DNA of 64,000 bases from Cyathus striatus (GCA_025738555.1 JAOVFP010000016.1:1116001-1180000), one strand, 5' to 3'; counted from the stretch's first letter, positions 35,259-47,932 are shown. The notes: generated by a model from the letters alone, not told the origin. Translations and numbers: made by a program.

Positions 35259-36635
35259 TGTCAGGCATGAATTTTGATTATGTATAATGCATGCAAATGC
35301 ACTGTATACCACAATTAAAGAAATTGCACAGTAATGTCACATGACTGAATACTTCACACCATCACATGATACAATACACTACTAATCAAATATACCCAAT
35401 ACTATACATGAACAAACCAATACCTTACATGAACAAATAACCCTAAATCACCATTAAACATTATACACATATCAATAATTAATCACTTGCACAAACAATG
35501 CACTAACAAAGGATAATATGACACTCTTTCATTGTGTTATTCATCCATTGTATAAAGACAATGAGAGACTATTTATATACAACTCCATTGTTTTCACTCC
35601 TATTGTTCATCACAAATGAACTACATTGTACTATTCATCCATTATCTGAAGACAATGAGAAAACTATTTATATACAACTCCATTGTTATCAATCCTATTG
35701 TTCATAATAAATGAACTACATTGTACTCTTTACCCATTGTTCAGAGACAATGTGAAACTATTTATATATGACTCCATTGTTTTCACTGCCATTGTTTACA
35801 CAATGGCAGATAGGTATCTATTGTTCACTACTCCATTGTTATATAAATGGACTCCTATTGTTCTTGTCCAGAACAATGCAACTCTTTATTTAGAACAATG
35901 CAATTCATTACACATTGTTCTAACATAAGCTATTGTTCTCTGCTGACTAACCCTCAAATACCATTGTCCTGTACAGCCTCAGATCTAAAATCTACACTTG
36001 CACACTACTCATTTTGGAGAACAATGTAGGATGGTAGAGTGGGAATTGGATTACTAAGCAGGTTGGGAAAAGGTATATAAGGAGGGCAGTTTGGCAGTAG
36101 ATAGATAGCTACCCACCCCCCAGTAGTCTCACCCAATTGTCATTAGTTATTAGTTATTAGTACAGTTTTATCAGCACAGCCAGTACAGTCAGTATCAGTA
36201 ACAGTCACAGAAATCGAAGCAGTCACAGTCACAGTCACAGTCACAGTCAAAGTAACAGTCATAGTAACAGTTTAGTACAGTATCAGTATCAGTATCAGTA
36301 TCAGAAGCAGAGAACAGTTTATCATTGTATACTTCAGTCATAGGTCCAGTCCTAAGCAAGTTAAGCATTGATATAAAGAATATACACATCAAATATAGCA
36401 TTAAGTCTATAGTGTGTACTATACCCCTTTCATTACACTTGTCATTATATACAGCCTTTGCTGTACATTACCCTTCATACCAAGTTTCATACAATTCATA
36501 CAGCTTTTGCTGTACAAGATCACCTATTAAATTTCCAAGAATATCCTCGCTAAATATTTCCTGACACTCAGGTGTTGTAACATGAACAAAGTCGATTCCT
36601 GTTAGCACCTTAGATTAACTTAATCTTAAACGACA
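35259..36635 (+). mobile_element. Solo LTR A, 1,377 bp, inside the hAT transposase gene
   Basis: It begins TGTCAGGCATGAA and ends TTAAACGACA, with TGTC/GACA inverted termini, flanked by the 4-bp duplication ACGG (35255-35258 and 36636-36639). A TATA-like GGTATATAAGGAGGG lies at about 36,072. A CAGTCA/CAGTAT microsatellite follows at 36,170-36,312. There is no internal coding sequence. A close inverted copy lies at 40,222-41,577. Duplication size and termini fit a Ty3/Gypsy-type LTR. Confidence 0.88.
35528..36030. promoter_or_regulatory. Cluster of about 19 CATTGT/ACAATG motifs in LTR A
   Basis: The hexamer CATTGT or its complement ACAATG occurs about 19 times in 500 bp, upstream of the TATA-like box. 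It is partly arranged in about three tandem blocks of roughly 95-115 bp, each with a CATTGT...GACAATG inverted pair and ACTATTTATATA. ACAATGG-like sequences are the type of site bound by HMG-box (Sox/MAT-HMG) factors. The regulatory role is inference. The cluster is kept in LTR B at about 40,805-41,310. Confidence 0.45.
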
Positions 36636-39600
36636 ACGGAAGTACAAGAGCCAGTCAGACACCATTCTGATCGCCTCCCAGTCTGTTGGTGTAAGCTGAT
36701 ATTCATTCAGCTCCGTAATATGAGTTGAATAATCATTTATCTGTTGCTGATACATATAAGCTCGTTCTGAAATATAAGTTAGCAATTGTTAGTTAATTAT
36801 TTAATATATAGATCATTGATAACCATACCAAGCATTTGATGTGTGGATGACCAGCATGTTCTAACATCAAGAATCAACATTTTTGCAGTACCAGTGAGTT
36901 CTTGTTCGATGTTATCACTTGATGGAGAAACAAGGTCTAGCCACTGCTTGCGACGCTGTGGTGATGATCTAACAGTTCTTACAACCTTTCGCAACTTTGT
37001 AATATATTAGAGTCAATGTATGCAGAACTTGGGTCAAAAAATAGATGCACCTTTTCAATTGCACACGTAAGGTTCTCTGATGGTACATGTAGTTCTGGTT
37101 CATCAGTATTATAAACAAGTGTCAATTTGTCATCATTAGCAGGAATTGCAGTGACTTCTTCTTGGTAGTTTATCAATTCTGAAGTTTCTTTCTTTGAAAC
37201 TGCACCAATAGCAGTAAGAAGCTGAATTCGCCATCAAATTAGTATATTAATTGAATGACAGCATCATGTATACATACCTCGAGCACTGCAAGATGTACTG
37301 AATGTGGCATACAATGCATTCGTGCAAACTTCGAATTAAAGTCTATACCCTTTTCATTACAATGACTTTCCAATGCACTCGCAAATGTATCATTATTGCT
37401 TGCATTGTCCATAACTAGGGCAATAACCTAAATCGACATGAGTATGCCTATATCTCTTACAAATTGAATAATGTACCTTTCCAAGAAGTCCATACCTCTC
37501 TAATGTCTCGAATACTGACTTTGCAGTGTTCTCGCCTGAATGTTTCCCAATAAGTTCTTTAAAGTCAAGTAGAATTTCTTCTGTTTTACTATTAGTCTCG
37601 GAATTTTAATATAAAATAAATACTGTGTACCAAGCTTCCACTCGCTTGTCACGTAGTGTACTACAATTGCAAGGAATGCATAACCATTTGGGGATGTCCA
37701 GAGATCTAATGAAATACCGACGTTGCTTTCAATGCACTGAGAAGTGAAGAGCATAAATTTGTATCAAAAATAAGTTATAAACTTTGAAAACACCACACCT
37801 TTAAGACATCAGCAAGACTTTCCATAGTTCTGTCTGCAAGGTCAATAATACGTTGTTTCATAGTGTCACCAGAGGGAATAAATAGTGGTCCTTGATGTGC
37901 ATATTGCAGCAGTGTACGGAACTCGGGAGATTCAACAGTATCAAATGGCTGGTCAGTAACCGCTTGCCATTTTGCAAGGAGTTCCTGAAATTTGGTCTCA
38001 TTCCAAGGCTCCTGTATATTATTAAGAGATAATGTGTGTAGAACCAAAAAATCGACATACATTCTGATACAAACCACCCCCATTTGATATAGAAAATTGT
38101 TGTATTGCTAATGAATATGGCAGTGCTGATGGGGGTAGCTTCCCTTGTGCAACAAGCAGCTCCTGGTGCGAAGGAGGTGATTTTCGCTCTTTCAGAACCT
38201 CCCAGAACTGATGAACCCAAGGAATGTGTTCCAGCTTTCGAAGGTATGTTATAAGTCCTAAATATTGCTATGAAAATGACACAGGCACACATAATTATTG
38301 ATATAACATACCAGTTTGTGACTTCTTCATCTTTTTCATTATAGTAAGTATTTTATAATTCCCATGTTTATCAGCATGGTAGCATCGCCAGCGAGTAGAA
38401 CCAGACTCCGTTGAGATAGTGTCAACATCATTTGATAAAAGCTCAAAAAAATGGAAGATTGCACCAGTAAATTTCTCCGGCTTCTACATTAAATAAATTA
38501 GTTGATAGAGACATATATGACTTTGATTGATAACTACCTTTGAAGTTGTACCAGATACTGATGACTGTGAGGACTGCTGCAAGACTCCTTGCATGCTATT
38601 TGGCATATCTTGTGAGTTTTCCAATGTATCTTGACTCCCTTGAGGTGATAAGTGATCAATTGCATCGGTCTTGTGCCTTTTCAAAGCAGATTTCCCGGAA
38701 TTTCGTTTTTTCCTCCGAATGTTTTCCTTGTTGCATGTATCCCTTCGTTTACGCTTTCGAGCATTCTCTGGTTCCGTACGACGAGGGAGATTGTCAGCTA
38801 ACTATATTATGATGTCAGATATATTAAACTTAAATGCTGTCAATCAAAATATACCTCTGAGTTTGATATCTCACTTCCTACTTCCTCGGAGTCAGAGTCT
38901 GAGGTTTCACTTGAGCTGAACTCCTGATCATTGTCAGAGTTTTCTTCTTCGACATTTATATCAGTAGGAATGGATTCCAGGGGACTCCGGGTTGGAGCAC
39001 TACTGGAGACAATCAGATGACTGCGCAATATAGGCATAGTGAACAGATATGCCAATCTACAAATGCTAATGCCCACCTTTTATATCTCGAAAATCATGTA
39101 AAGTTGCGGAATATCGTCATATCAAATAACTATGTTATCATCATTAACATCATTCCAGCTAGTAGTGGAGATCGGTTGTGGAACAGTGGTGGTTTGGGTG
39201 TACATAACCGAGACCTGAAACCTGGTGTAGACTTTTAGTAACTCCAGTTCTGTTTTGAGGTAATACACATGCAATAAGCCTTGTTATATTATTTCTCTCA
39301 AAATAGGTATATCACAAGAGTTGAATCATAGAAGGAATCCAACGTGAACAGCAAGAATCTGGTACAATATGATGTTCGAGGACCAAAGGTTGACCGCACA
39401 GTAGTACGCAACGCTATGCATCTGTTAAATCCGATAGCTCCACGTAAGTCACGTTGAACGGTGTGAATGACGTATATGTTAAAAGTGTATCCATACATTC
39501 TCCGTATTGATATTCTCAGGATAAAACCACACACCATTCCGAAATGGTACGGTATAATCCGTAACGTATCTGTAACGTACAACGTCCATACATATATGTT

Positions 39601-39689
39601 GCGGAGCCCTATATGCTAGTAAATGTAATATGACAGACTTTAATTTTATAATTCTTAAAGTCTTGACTTCAAGACCCCAGTACAGAACA

Positions 39690-39840
39690 CATTGAGAAAG
39701 GGAACAGTGGGGAGGGGCTGAGTTCCCATGCTGCCTCCCATAATTAAATAAGGGATGAAACAAAACTATTAAAACATATAAAACTCTGCATTAGTACTGG
39801 TTTTAAAACACTTTAAACAAATACATACCACTTTCATTCA
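39690..39840. repeat. Dispersed repeat, copy 1 (pair with 45.85 kb)
   Basis: It shares GGGGAGGGGCTGAG, CTTCCCATAA/CCTCCCATAA, AAGGGATRWAAC and CTTTAAACAAATAC blocks in the same order with 45,860-45,990. Confidence 0.6.
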
Positions 39841-40119
39841 AAAAATACCAAAGTCATTTAGCACTTGCTAGCACCAGATAGATCCCCATATTCTTTATGA
39901 TGAGCCCTCAGAATAACAGACCAACCAGAAATGCACACAGAGTTGAGAGCAGAACTTAGAACCCAAGAAAAGACTCAGACCATGAGAACTCAGGTTGTGC
40001 TATGCAAACTGTGCACTAGCTAAGCACAAAACCAAGACTGATAGAACATGTGTGTACTGCACACAGACCAGGAGAAAGAGTACTGCTTGTGTGGGTTGAA
40101 TGAGACCAGAATGAGAGCA

Positions 40120-42148
40120 TGAGAGCAGTGTAATGATGGCACACTGTCAAGCTAAGTGAAGACACATCACACATCATTGCCACAACTTCCGAATTAGGAA
40201 GGCACTGATGGAAGCACCCGCTGTCGTTTAAGATTAAGATAATCTAAGGTGCTAACAGGAATTGACTTTGTTTGTGTTACAACACCTGAGTGTTAGGAAA
40301 TATTTAGCGAGGATATTCTTGGTAATTTAATGGGTGATCTTGTACAGCAAAAGCTGTATAAATTGTATGAAACTTGGAATGAAGGGTTATGTACAGCAAA
40401 GGCTGTATATAATGACAAGTATAGTGGAATGGGTATAGTACACACTATAGACTTAATGCTAATATCTGATGTGTATATTGTATAGATCAATGCTTAACTT
40501 GCTTAAGACTTGACTTATGACTGTATCTGATTCTGAACTGTACTGAACTGTTGCTTCGGCTGTGACTGTGACTGTGACTGTTACTTCTGACTAATACTGT
40601 GACTGTTACTGATCTGTTTACTGTTGCTGATACTGATACTATTTCTGACTGGACCAGCTGTGCTGATAAAACTGTACTAATAACTGATGACTAATGAAAA
40701 ATGGGTGAGACTACTGGGGGGTGGGTAGCTATCTATCTACTGCCAAACTGCCCTCCTTATATACCTTTTCCCAACCTGCTTAGTAATCCAATTCCCACTC
40801 TACCATCCTACATTGTTCTCCAAAATGAGTAGTGTGCAAGTGTAGATTTTAGATCTGAGGCTGTACAGGACAATGGTATTTGAGGGTTAGTCAGCAGAGA
40901 ACAATAGCTTATGTTAGAACAATGTGTAATGAATTACATTGTTCTAAATAAAGAGCTACATTGTTCTGGGCAAGAACAATAGAAATCCATTTTTATAACA
41001 ATGGAGTGGTGAACAATAGATACCTATCTGCCATTGTGTAAACAATGGCAGTGAAAACAATGGAGTCATATATAAATAGTTTCACATTGTCTTTGAACAA
41101 TGGGTAAAGAGTACAATGTAGTTCATTTATTATGAACAATAGGATTGATAACAATGGAGTTGTATATAAATAGTTTTCTCATTGTCTTCAACAATAGGTG
41201 AATAGTACAATGCAGTTCATTTATTATGAACAATAGGATTGAAAACAATGGAGTTGTATATAAATAGTCTCTCATTGTCTTTATACAATGGATGAATAAC
41301 ACAATGAAAGAGTGTCATATTATCCTTTGTTAGTGCATTGTTTGTGCAAGTGATTAATTATTGATATGTGTATGATGTTTAATGGTGATTTGGCATTGTT
41401 TGTTCATGTAAGGTATTGATTTGTTCATGTATGGTATTGGGTATATTTGATTAATAGTGTGCTGTATCATGTGATGGTGTGAAGTATTCAGTCATGTGAC
41501 ATTACTGTGCAATTTCTTTAATTGTGGTATACAGTGCATTTGCATGCATTATATATAATCAAAAATCATGCCTGACACTGCATGTGCGTGTGCTGTCGCA
41601 ATAGCGCAATAGATAAGGAAAGTGGTAGTGCCATAGGATTGGCTGCTCACACATGGGCTGGTGCTCCATGCTGATTCACCATGGACCTAGAACTAAGCTA
41701 CCATATAGATAGGAAAGCACGTAGATAGAAAACTGTAAATAAGTGAGTTAGTAAATGTATATAGCAGGGTGTGGGGAAAGAAAACACTAGGAACTGCATG
41801 GGCATTCTTCCCCCCCACAGACAGGGTGGTGTATCAGACAGAAGTACCAGAAATAGTATATAGTTTTGATGTACTGAATTGAATTGCACCTGAACTGTTG
41901 AATTGTACTCGATCTGAATTAAAGCCTGACAGTTATAATTAAATCATCAAAGTCCCACCATGTTTTAAAAATAGACTGATCATATTCTAAATTTAGTTTG
42001 ACTTTGAAAGAATTGAAATCCACGTGCCCTCAAACTTACAAAATCTTTGTGCATGGGAAACTTAAGAATATAAATTACTGGGATAAGTAAAACTATTCTA
42101 AGTATATTTAAAGTGTTCTAAACTTGCGCACTAAGTACATCACCTCTC
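40120..42148. repeat. Dispersed repeat, copy 1, split by solo LTR B
   Basis: Bases 40,120-40,221 match 48,090-48,190 (CATTGCCACAACTTCYGAAT). After the LTR, 41,582-42,148 matches 48,190-48,742 (GCATGGGCATTCTTCCCCCC, AAAATAGACTGATCATATTC and the shared end CACTAAGTACATCA). It may itself be a decayed LTR: it has TAAATGTATATAG and ends TACATCA, but no target duplication was found. Confidence 0.7.
40222..41577 (-). mobile_element. Solo LTR B, 1,356 bp, inverted copy of LTR A
   Basis: On the minus strand it begins TGTCAGGCATGATT and ends TTAAACGACA, and it is closely similar to LTR A throughout. The flanks are CCGC (40218-40221) and CTGC (41578-41581), a 4-bp duplication with one difference that is exactly a CpG-to-TpG change. 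The 48-kb repeat copy shows the site without the insertion. Confidence 0.87.
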
Positions 42149-45046
42149 ACATGCATTAGGATGTAGATTGTGATTTTAATTGAAGCCACTTGCATAGATG
42201 TGGTCAATGTCAATGTCTCTGATGTTGTAGGGTATGGTTAACTTTTTGTACTGGGAAGACCCTATAATGAAGTGAGTGAGCAAGGGGTTACATTACTTAC
42301 AACTTACAAAGTCTCATGTTTTGCAAGCCATTTGTCAGGTGAATGACACTTTCCAGAAGGTTGTATGTATAACTGTCTGTTGATCATACAGATCCTAATC
42401 TACAACAGCATAATTATGAAGTACAGGAATCAAGATACACAATCATTCCCCCAACATGTTATAGTACATTAGACAAGCAATTTAGTATATGAGTGCCACA
42501 AGTGATACAGATGAGAGTGATAACCATAAGACCACAGGGAGAGGAACACCTGTATGGTATGTGAATGAACAAACTGTGTGATAAGTGTATCTGCAAAGAA
42601 AGAACATATGATGTATCTTATCATGTAAGTTGTATTGTCCTCACTCCGCCATAGGTATTGAAAGTCTCCCCCCACCTTTCCCCTTCCTTGCCCTCTTACT
42701 ACAGCCACTTGCTAATCTCGTAATTCCAAGGTGTAGTGGACATCATTTGCATTTGTGGGGTAGATTGCGTGAGCAGGGACACTGAGAATGGGGGCAGAGG
42801 AAGTGATGAGGAAGGATGTAATCATTGTAGAGGAAATAATGAACTGTCATGACCATGCCTCTAGCCTGACTTGGTGGCAGAGTACAAGGGGGTGACTGTG
42901 GAGAAGCGAGGGGTGAGTATGAGATGAAAGCAGAGAATGAGAACTCAGGGGGTAGGACTTCAGCTTCAGCTTATGTGCTGTGCCCCTGGGATTCCTGGTC
43001 CTGGATTTCGGAGTAAGAGCAAGCCCTTCGGAGAAGACAAGAGACAAGAAGATGAGAGGTGTAACTCAAGTCAGACTAAAGGGTGAGGATGTAGTTCAAT
43101 ATGAAACTAAAGACTAAGTACAAATTGAGTGCTACTTAAATACTAGAGACTTGGAGTAAGTAAAGGCTGCTGCCTTGGCCAGCGGAGAAGTATGGTCAGG
43201 GTAGGCATACATAGAATGGAGACTAGGACTAATTAAACATAATAAAACATGTTGGAGAAGTGAGTGCATATGGTGGTGTAAAGTGAAACTGATAGTGGCA
43301 CACTTAAGAATGATAAGTGACTCACTATGAGATGTATACTACAATACTGAGGGGATAGCTCAGTAGAACAGAAGGAAGGAAATGGAAGTAATATATGTAC
43401 AGTAAGCAATTAGTAATAATGAGAACATAATCAAAGTCCAGAGTAAACAAAGGTAAAGGCGGAGTAAGGGCATAGGAGTCCAGAGGTAGGCGATACAGGA
43501 TATGACATGAACCATCAATATGTGTATCTTCTTCACATAGGTCACTGAGTCTCAATCTTCCTCCCCCCTCCCACCGTTAAAACATCTCTCTACTGTGCTC
43601 TATGCTTTTGGCTTCAGGGAACCACTAGCTTCCTCAGGTCTAGCCTCCACCATCCATTTTAACACCTCCAGGCTCCAGCTCTCACCCACTACCATATCCC
43701 TTTTCATCCTCCATATGCCTGAAGTGTGGATCCAAGCAGGCAACAAGACAATCTGGGTCCTGCATGGAGGCAGACATTGTTGAGGTGTGATGTTTCAGGG
43801 TAGATAAGAGAAGGTTGGAGTAGGTTGTGAATGAGAGCTATAGCAAAAGGTAGGAGAGGATGATGAGAGGTATAAGGAGGACGATGGTATGAAGGGGAGG
43901 GAGGAACAATGATAGAGGGTGCTGTACTTGCTAGTTTGAAGAAAGAAGCATGACTTCTTATGGGACTTGGTCTGCGACTGCACATTGCTTCATCATCTTA
44001 TAGGTCTATGCCTTTGGAGTTCAAGCAGTCACTGGCTGTTGAACCAGTGCACTAATAGCTTCCTCTTGATTCCACTCCAACCCCTTCTTCAACCCCTCCT
44101 GCCCCCAGTTGCCACAAACACTATCTACCATCACACCACTCCCTTTCCTTCAGTGGATATGCAGCATATGACTCCAAGCAAGAAATAAGGCAATTGTTGT
44201 CATTGTAGGTATGTGCACTAGGGAAAGTGTGCAGATGCTTATGTCATTGAGGATGACAAGGGCTATGCAGTAGTTGAATAGATCTGGTTGGAGGAGGATA
44301 GGAGCGAGAGCTGCTTATGTAAGGCTATTGTTGTGTGGGAAGTGGAGGTGAGAGAAGATGCAAGGGAGGGGGAGGACAATAGTATACCCTCTAGTAACAC
44401 TTATCAAGATTATACCTTTTCATCAGCCATATGTTCAATAATCCATTTTCTGTGTGTGGATGGTAGGGCTGGTGAGTGTAAAGCTATGGTAAAATACAAA
44501 TGAGAATGAAATGTAGAAATGATCAGGAAAGGACTTACAACTTTACAAGAGGCTGAGTGGCAAGAATGGATGCTGTGGTGTTGACACCATGTGAAATTGG
44601 AAGAACAGAGAATGGAGGTAGTGGAAATGAACCTGGACAAGGGGAATATGATGGGAAAGAGAAAAGGAACAAGAGAGTGGTGTACCAGTACTCATTGATC
44701 CAATATTGATCATGCAATTATTTGGTTTGGTTGGCAGTGGTGTGGTAGTGGCAACAGCTAGAGTGAGACCATGGCAGACTGTGATGAGAGAGTCCAGGGT
44801 AATGCAGTGAAGAGGAGATAATATTGATTATAATGAGAGAATGTTATATGGTAACCAATCACAAAGTGTCCTGAAAAGGCATCAGCTGATGAGGTGGCCA
44901 GAAAGTGAGATCCTGAATGTGATCCACAAATTGTCTTATATGAAATCCACACCTCCCCAAAACCCACTACCTTAAAAGGTAGTGGGAATTAGTCATGTGT
45001 TATATAAGCAAGAGGGTAGGGGATCATTGGAGAACACAGTAGCACA
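42149..45046. other. CpG-poor intergenic, mostly unassigned
   Basis: Bases 42,846-43,030 are related to 50,042-50,230 through a shared GCTTATGTGCTGTGCC / GTGTATGTGCTGTGCC block and surrounding purine-rich DNA. Frames at 43,595-44,967 are Ser/Pro/His-rich and low in complexity. Some may be decayed members of the NPMK membrane family, but the diagnostic block is not visible. Confidence 0.35.
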
Positions 45047-45232
45047 TGTTGGAATATATAGGAAGAGTATGGGAGTATCTGGAGTAGGATTTGGTAGAAT
45101 GTAGTAGTATACACTAGAAAATAGTAGTTACTTGTCTATTATGTATATAAGTCCTCTGTATGAGGCATTAGCAATCTCAAGTTCTCATTTACACTTTAAA
45201 ACAAACACTCAAAATCACAACACTGCTGGCAT
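45047..45232. mobile_element. Probable short LTR (Ty1/Copia-like), 186 bp
   Basis: It starts TGTTGGAATATATAGGAAG and ends AAAATCACAACA, with TGTTG/CAACA inverted termini. A TATGTATATAAGTCCTC promoter-like segment is followed by GAGGCATTAGC. No matching 5-bp flanks were found, so the call rests on structure alone. Confidence 0.45.
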
Positions 45233-45335
45233 GTTGTATGTCTCCATCATTCTTCATTCCATGAGACAATTCATTGAATCAGGTAGTGGGGTGCCATGAT
45301 GTGAAGTATTGATGCCCCATCATGCAAAGAATATA

Positions 45336-45716
45336 CTGTAGCATTTCATTCAATTCAACAGTCACATGTCATGGAGGCCCTGTGTCATGTTGAAATTTGG
45401 CCCTTGTCATGCATCATGGTGGCTAAGTGCCAAAAGGGTTTCACATGACAGATAGTAGTGCACAAGGTGCCAAAGGTTTTTCTAGCATAAAATAGGCTTA
45501 AACCTCATGGAAAATTCATGTAGCCTGTATTAAATGTTCTTATAATGCTGTTTGGGTTTGTTCATGTGTTTTTTTCAGTCATTATTAGTTGAGTTTTATT
45601 GAGGACTGTTGAAGTTGATCAAATATCATGGTGAGACCTGTAGGAGTGTCAAATACTCATGGTGGATTTTGCTGTCATGGTGCTCACCCTGTGTCAAATT
45701 GAATGAAATGCTACAG
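45336..45716. mobile_element. TA-target MITE, second family, 381 bp
   Basis: The left end CTGTAGCATTTCATTCAATT and the inverted right end CTGTAGCATTTCATTCAATT are identical over 20 bp. TA lies on both sides (45334-45335, 45717-45718). The interior is built of CATGGTG/GTGTCATG-like words and is non-coding. Confidence 0.88.
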
Positions 45717-45837
45717 TATATGCTGGTTACATCCATTAGGCTTCCACTCATCCTGCTTTAAAACAGTAATGATACATGGGTTAAATAATACAATGTACTT
45801 TATTTGTTTTTCTTTATATCTCATTTTGAGATATCAG

Positions 45838-45990
45838 ACTGAGGGTGTCGAGTGGGACACCAAGGGGAGGGGCTGAGGTCCCAAGTTGCTTCCCATAAAT
45901 CACTAAGGGATATAACTAAAAATATTAAAACCTATACTCCACCTCAGTACTGAATTCAAATCCTTTAAACAAATACTATACCTATTTATC
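45838..45990. repeat. Dispersed repeat, copy 2 (pair with 39.7 kb)
   Basis: See the copy at 39,690. The order of shared blocks is the same, with substitutions and small indels throughout. Confidence 0.6.
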
Positions 45991-46059
45991 TTCATAAACA
46001 TGATGTCATATTGCCAATCCCAAAGTAACATACAAAAACTTCATAACTAAAGAATAAGT

Positions 46060-47932
46060 CCCAGTCAAAAGTCGCGCAGGTGTGGTCAGGCGACATCCGG
46101 AAATTACAGGATTTTCAGACAATCCGTAAATTTCAGTAATTCCTGTAAATGTCCCACTTTTCAGAATGGAAACAGGTCTTGTCAGGTCTGGTCTGACTAT
46201 ATTTATGCTAAATAGAGAAATATATTCAGGTTTGGTCAGGTATTTACAGGTATATTCGTAAACTACAGGTACTGTTCCAGTGATGTAACCACACCTCCAA
46301 TCCCTTTGCAACACCATACCTCCTGGGTCCTTCCAATCTCCAATATCTCTGTCACACCAAACTCCCTGTCCTGCCAATACCAGCCTTCCTACCAATCCCT
46401 CGGTCCACCTGAGCTTGCATAATTGCTTGATATTATGCACTGACTTGAATTATTGCTGGCAAAGTACCATAGAAGCAGTGAAAATACTGAACAAAAATTT
46501 GTTAGTATACAGGAGGAGAGCGAGGGAGGGAAGGAGAGAGGAAACATGAATACAAATGCCATGGGAATGAGCACCACTCCAAAGCTGAATTGCCACATCC
46601 ACCAGTGACAAGACCATGATTGGCATTATTCACCGCCCATGTCTACATGTGTCCTGCAAAAGATGTAACCCACATGAATTCCCTAGAAATAAATGAAGGA
46701 GGTATGACTTCTCACCCTACTTTCTTTCCCTCCCACCCAATCCAATGTGAGCCCGACGTTTCGCTCCTCCTCGTACGCCATGTCCAAGCACCATATCCTT
46801 ACGCAGCAAGTGCATGCAACCATGGCCTGAGTTGATGGTGGTTGAACTGGAGGAGGATTAGTGCATGCGAGAGAGGAAAAGAGACTAGCGGAATGGACGA
46901 AAATGTTTTGTAGTTGTGTTCCCATACTGATTCACCAGGTGTGTGCCTATGGTGTCACATGCTGGAGAGCTATTTGATGTGTGAGTCTGACCTCCCATTT
47001 TGCTTTCATTCCCGAAGTCTGAGTTAAGTTTAGGTGGTGTACTGATGAGAAGGGGTTAGCACTGCGAAGACAAAGGAGGTGGGTGAATGGAAGGAAATGT
47101 AGAAGTGAAGGTTACTCACATTAGAAACACACCAAAGTGCTATATCTCCCATATAATGACCATGAGCCCTATTAAATCACATGAAAAAGTGCATATATGT
47201 GCATGAAACATCATATAAAGCAATAGAAACCCACTTAAACAACACTGCAACAATTGCACACAAGGAAACATCTGACATCAAGTAGTGAATAATGAGAGGG
47301 AAGCTGATGGTGATTGAAATTGATTACTGGATCAATGGGACATTGTACTGGATAGTGGCCAACTTAGAATGGCAGAGGAGACAAGGTGCACACTCGTGAC
47401 AGAGGAAGAGAGGAGGAGTAAAGCAGGAGACAGCCAGCAGGGGGAAGGGGGAAGAGAGGAAGAGGTAAGTGGGGCAATGGGCAATGGGCAATGGGGTAGG
47501 GGGGATAGGGGAGGGGAGGCAGGAGATGGTGGTGGTAGAAAAGAAAGAAGTGTCACTGCTCACACACTGGCTGCAACAATGAGAAGCACCTTTGTTTGGC
47601 AAAGCATGTGGGAGTAAACAAGTCTTTCCACCACTTGAGCCAGTGGTGGAAAGGAGCAGATAACACTTGACAGCAGGGGTACACCTTGAAAAAATGTAAA
47701 TACAATTTGCATGTAAGTGATAGTTGGAAAATATTGATGTGATTGTGGTTCTAAAAACATGATGAAAGAAGCAGCACAGTTGATTAGATAGCTCTAACTC
47801 TGTGTAGATTTTGTATGTGTGAAATTAGTTGTCAGAATTTGACCCAGCCATGAACAGATCATGTTGGATATCCCCTGAAAAGTCTGATGTCGCCGGACCA
47901 CATGGACCACACCTGAGCGACTTTTGACTGGG
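46060..47932. mobile_element. Non-autonomous TIR element, 1.87 kb, target duplication AATAAGT
   Basis: The left end CCCAGTCAAAAGTCGCGCAG is matched by the inverted right end CCCAGTCAAAAGTCGCTCAG. Both continue GTGTGGTC and then a GGCGACATC block. AATAAGT lies on both sides (46053-46059, 47933-47939). Subterminal DNA repeats CAGGTWTKGTCAGG/TTACAGG words, as in hAT-like elements. The interior shows only unrecognised small frames and a GGGCAAT repeat at about 47,475-47,500. There is no transposase. Confidence 0.85.

Larger units (their letters stand above)
34406..39037 (-). pseudogene. hAT transposase, multi-exon, split by an LTR insertion
   Basis: The start is at 39037 (MPILRSHLIVSSSAPTRSPL); an earlier in-frame ATG lies at 39076. 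An acidic Ser/Glu-rich N-terminus is followed by a basic nuclear-localisation-like segment (RKRKRR, IRRKKR), a BED-finger-like WRCYHADKHGN, then SLDLWTSPNGYAFLAIVVHY, ALVMDNASNNDTFA, FARMHCMPHSVHLAVLE and the C-terminal DPLLWWRLHESRFPNVARMA. It ends SSVAVEHVFSGGRDTISLRR and stops at 34406-34408. Many exons are joined by short GT..AG introns (for example 38,802-38,854). The only evident lesion is solo LTR A, inserted in a coding exon between WLLYFR and EASTQMSTTKQ; the frame is continuous across the site if the LTR is ignored. Catalysis by this copy is therefore abolished. Confidence 0.88.
34210..39611 (-). mobile_element. Complete hAT transposon with nested solo LTR
   Basis: The termini are TAGGGCTCCGCA and, inverted, TAGGGCTCCGCA, a perfect 12-bp match. 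The flanks are an exact 8-bp target duplication TATGCTAG (34202-34209 and 39612-39619), diagnostic of hAT. Length is 5,402 bp, or about 4,020 bp without the nested LTR and its duplicated 4 bp. Subterminal DNA is rich in ACGTA/TACGT-like motifs, which could be transposase-binding sites. It keeps CpG inside a CpG-poor neighbourhood, so it arrived later than its surroundings. Confidence 0.95.

Noticed and set aside
36170..36312. Coding frames in the CAGTCA/CAGTAT stretch (Asp/Cys-rich peptide)
   Set aside because: It is a microsatellite within solo LTR A; the counterpart in LTR B has diverged in length and frame.
41582..42148. Clean LTR call for the 41.6/48.2 kb repeat
   Set aside because: It has LTR-like features, but no target duplication or matching TG..CA termini could be fixed, so it is listed only as a dispersed repeat.
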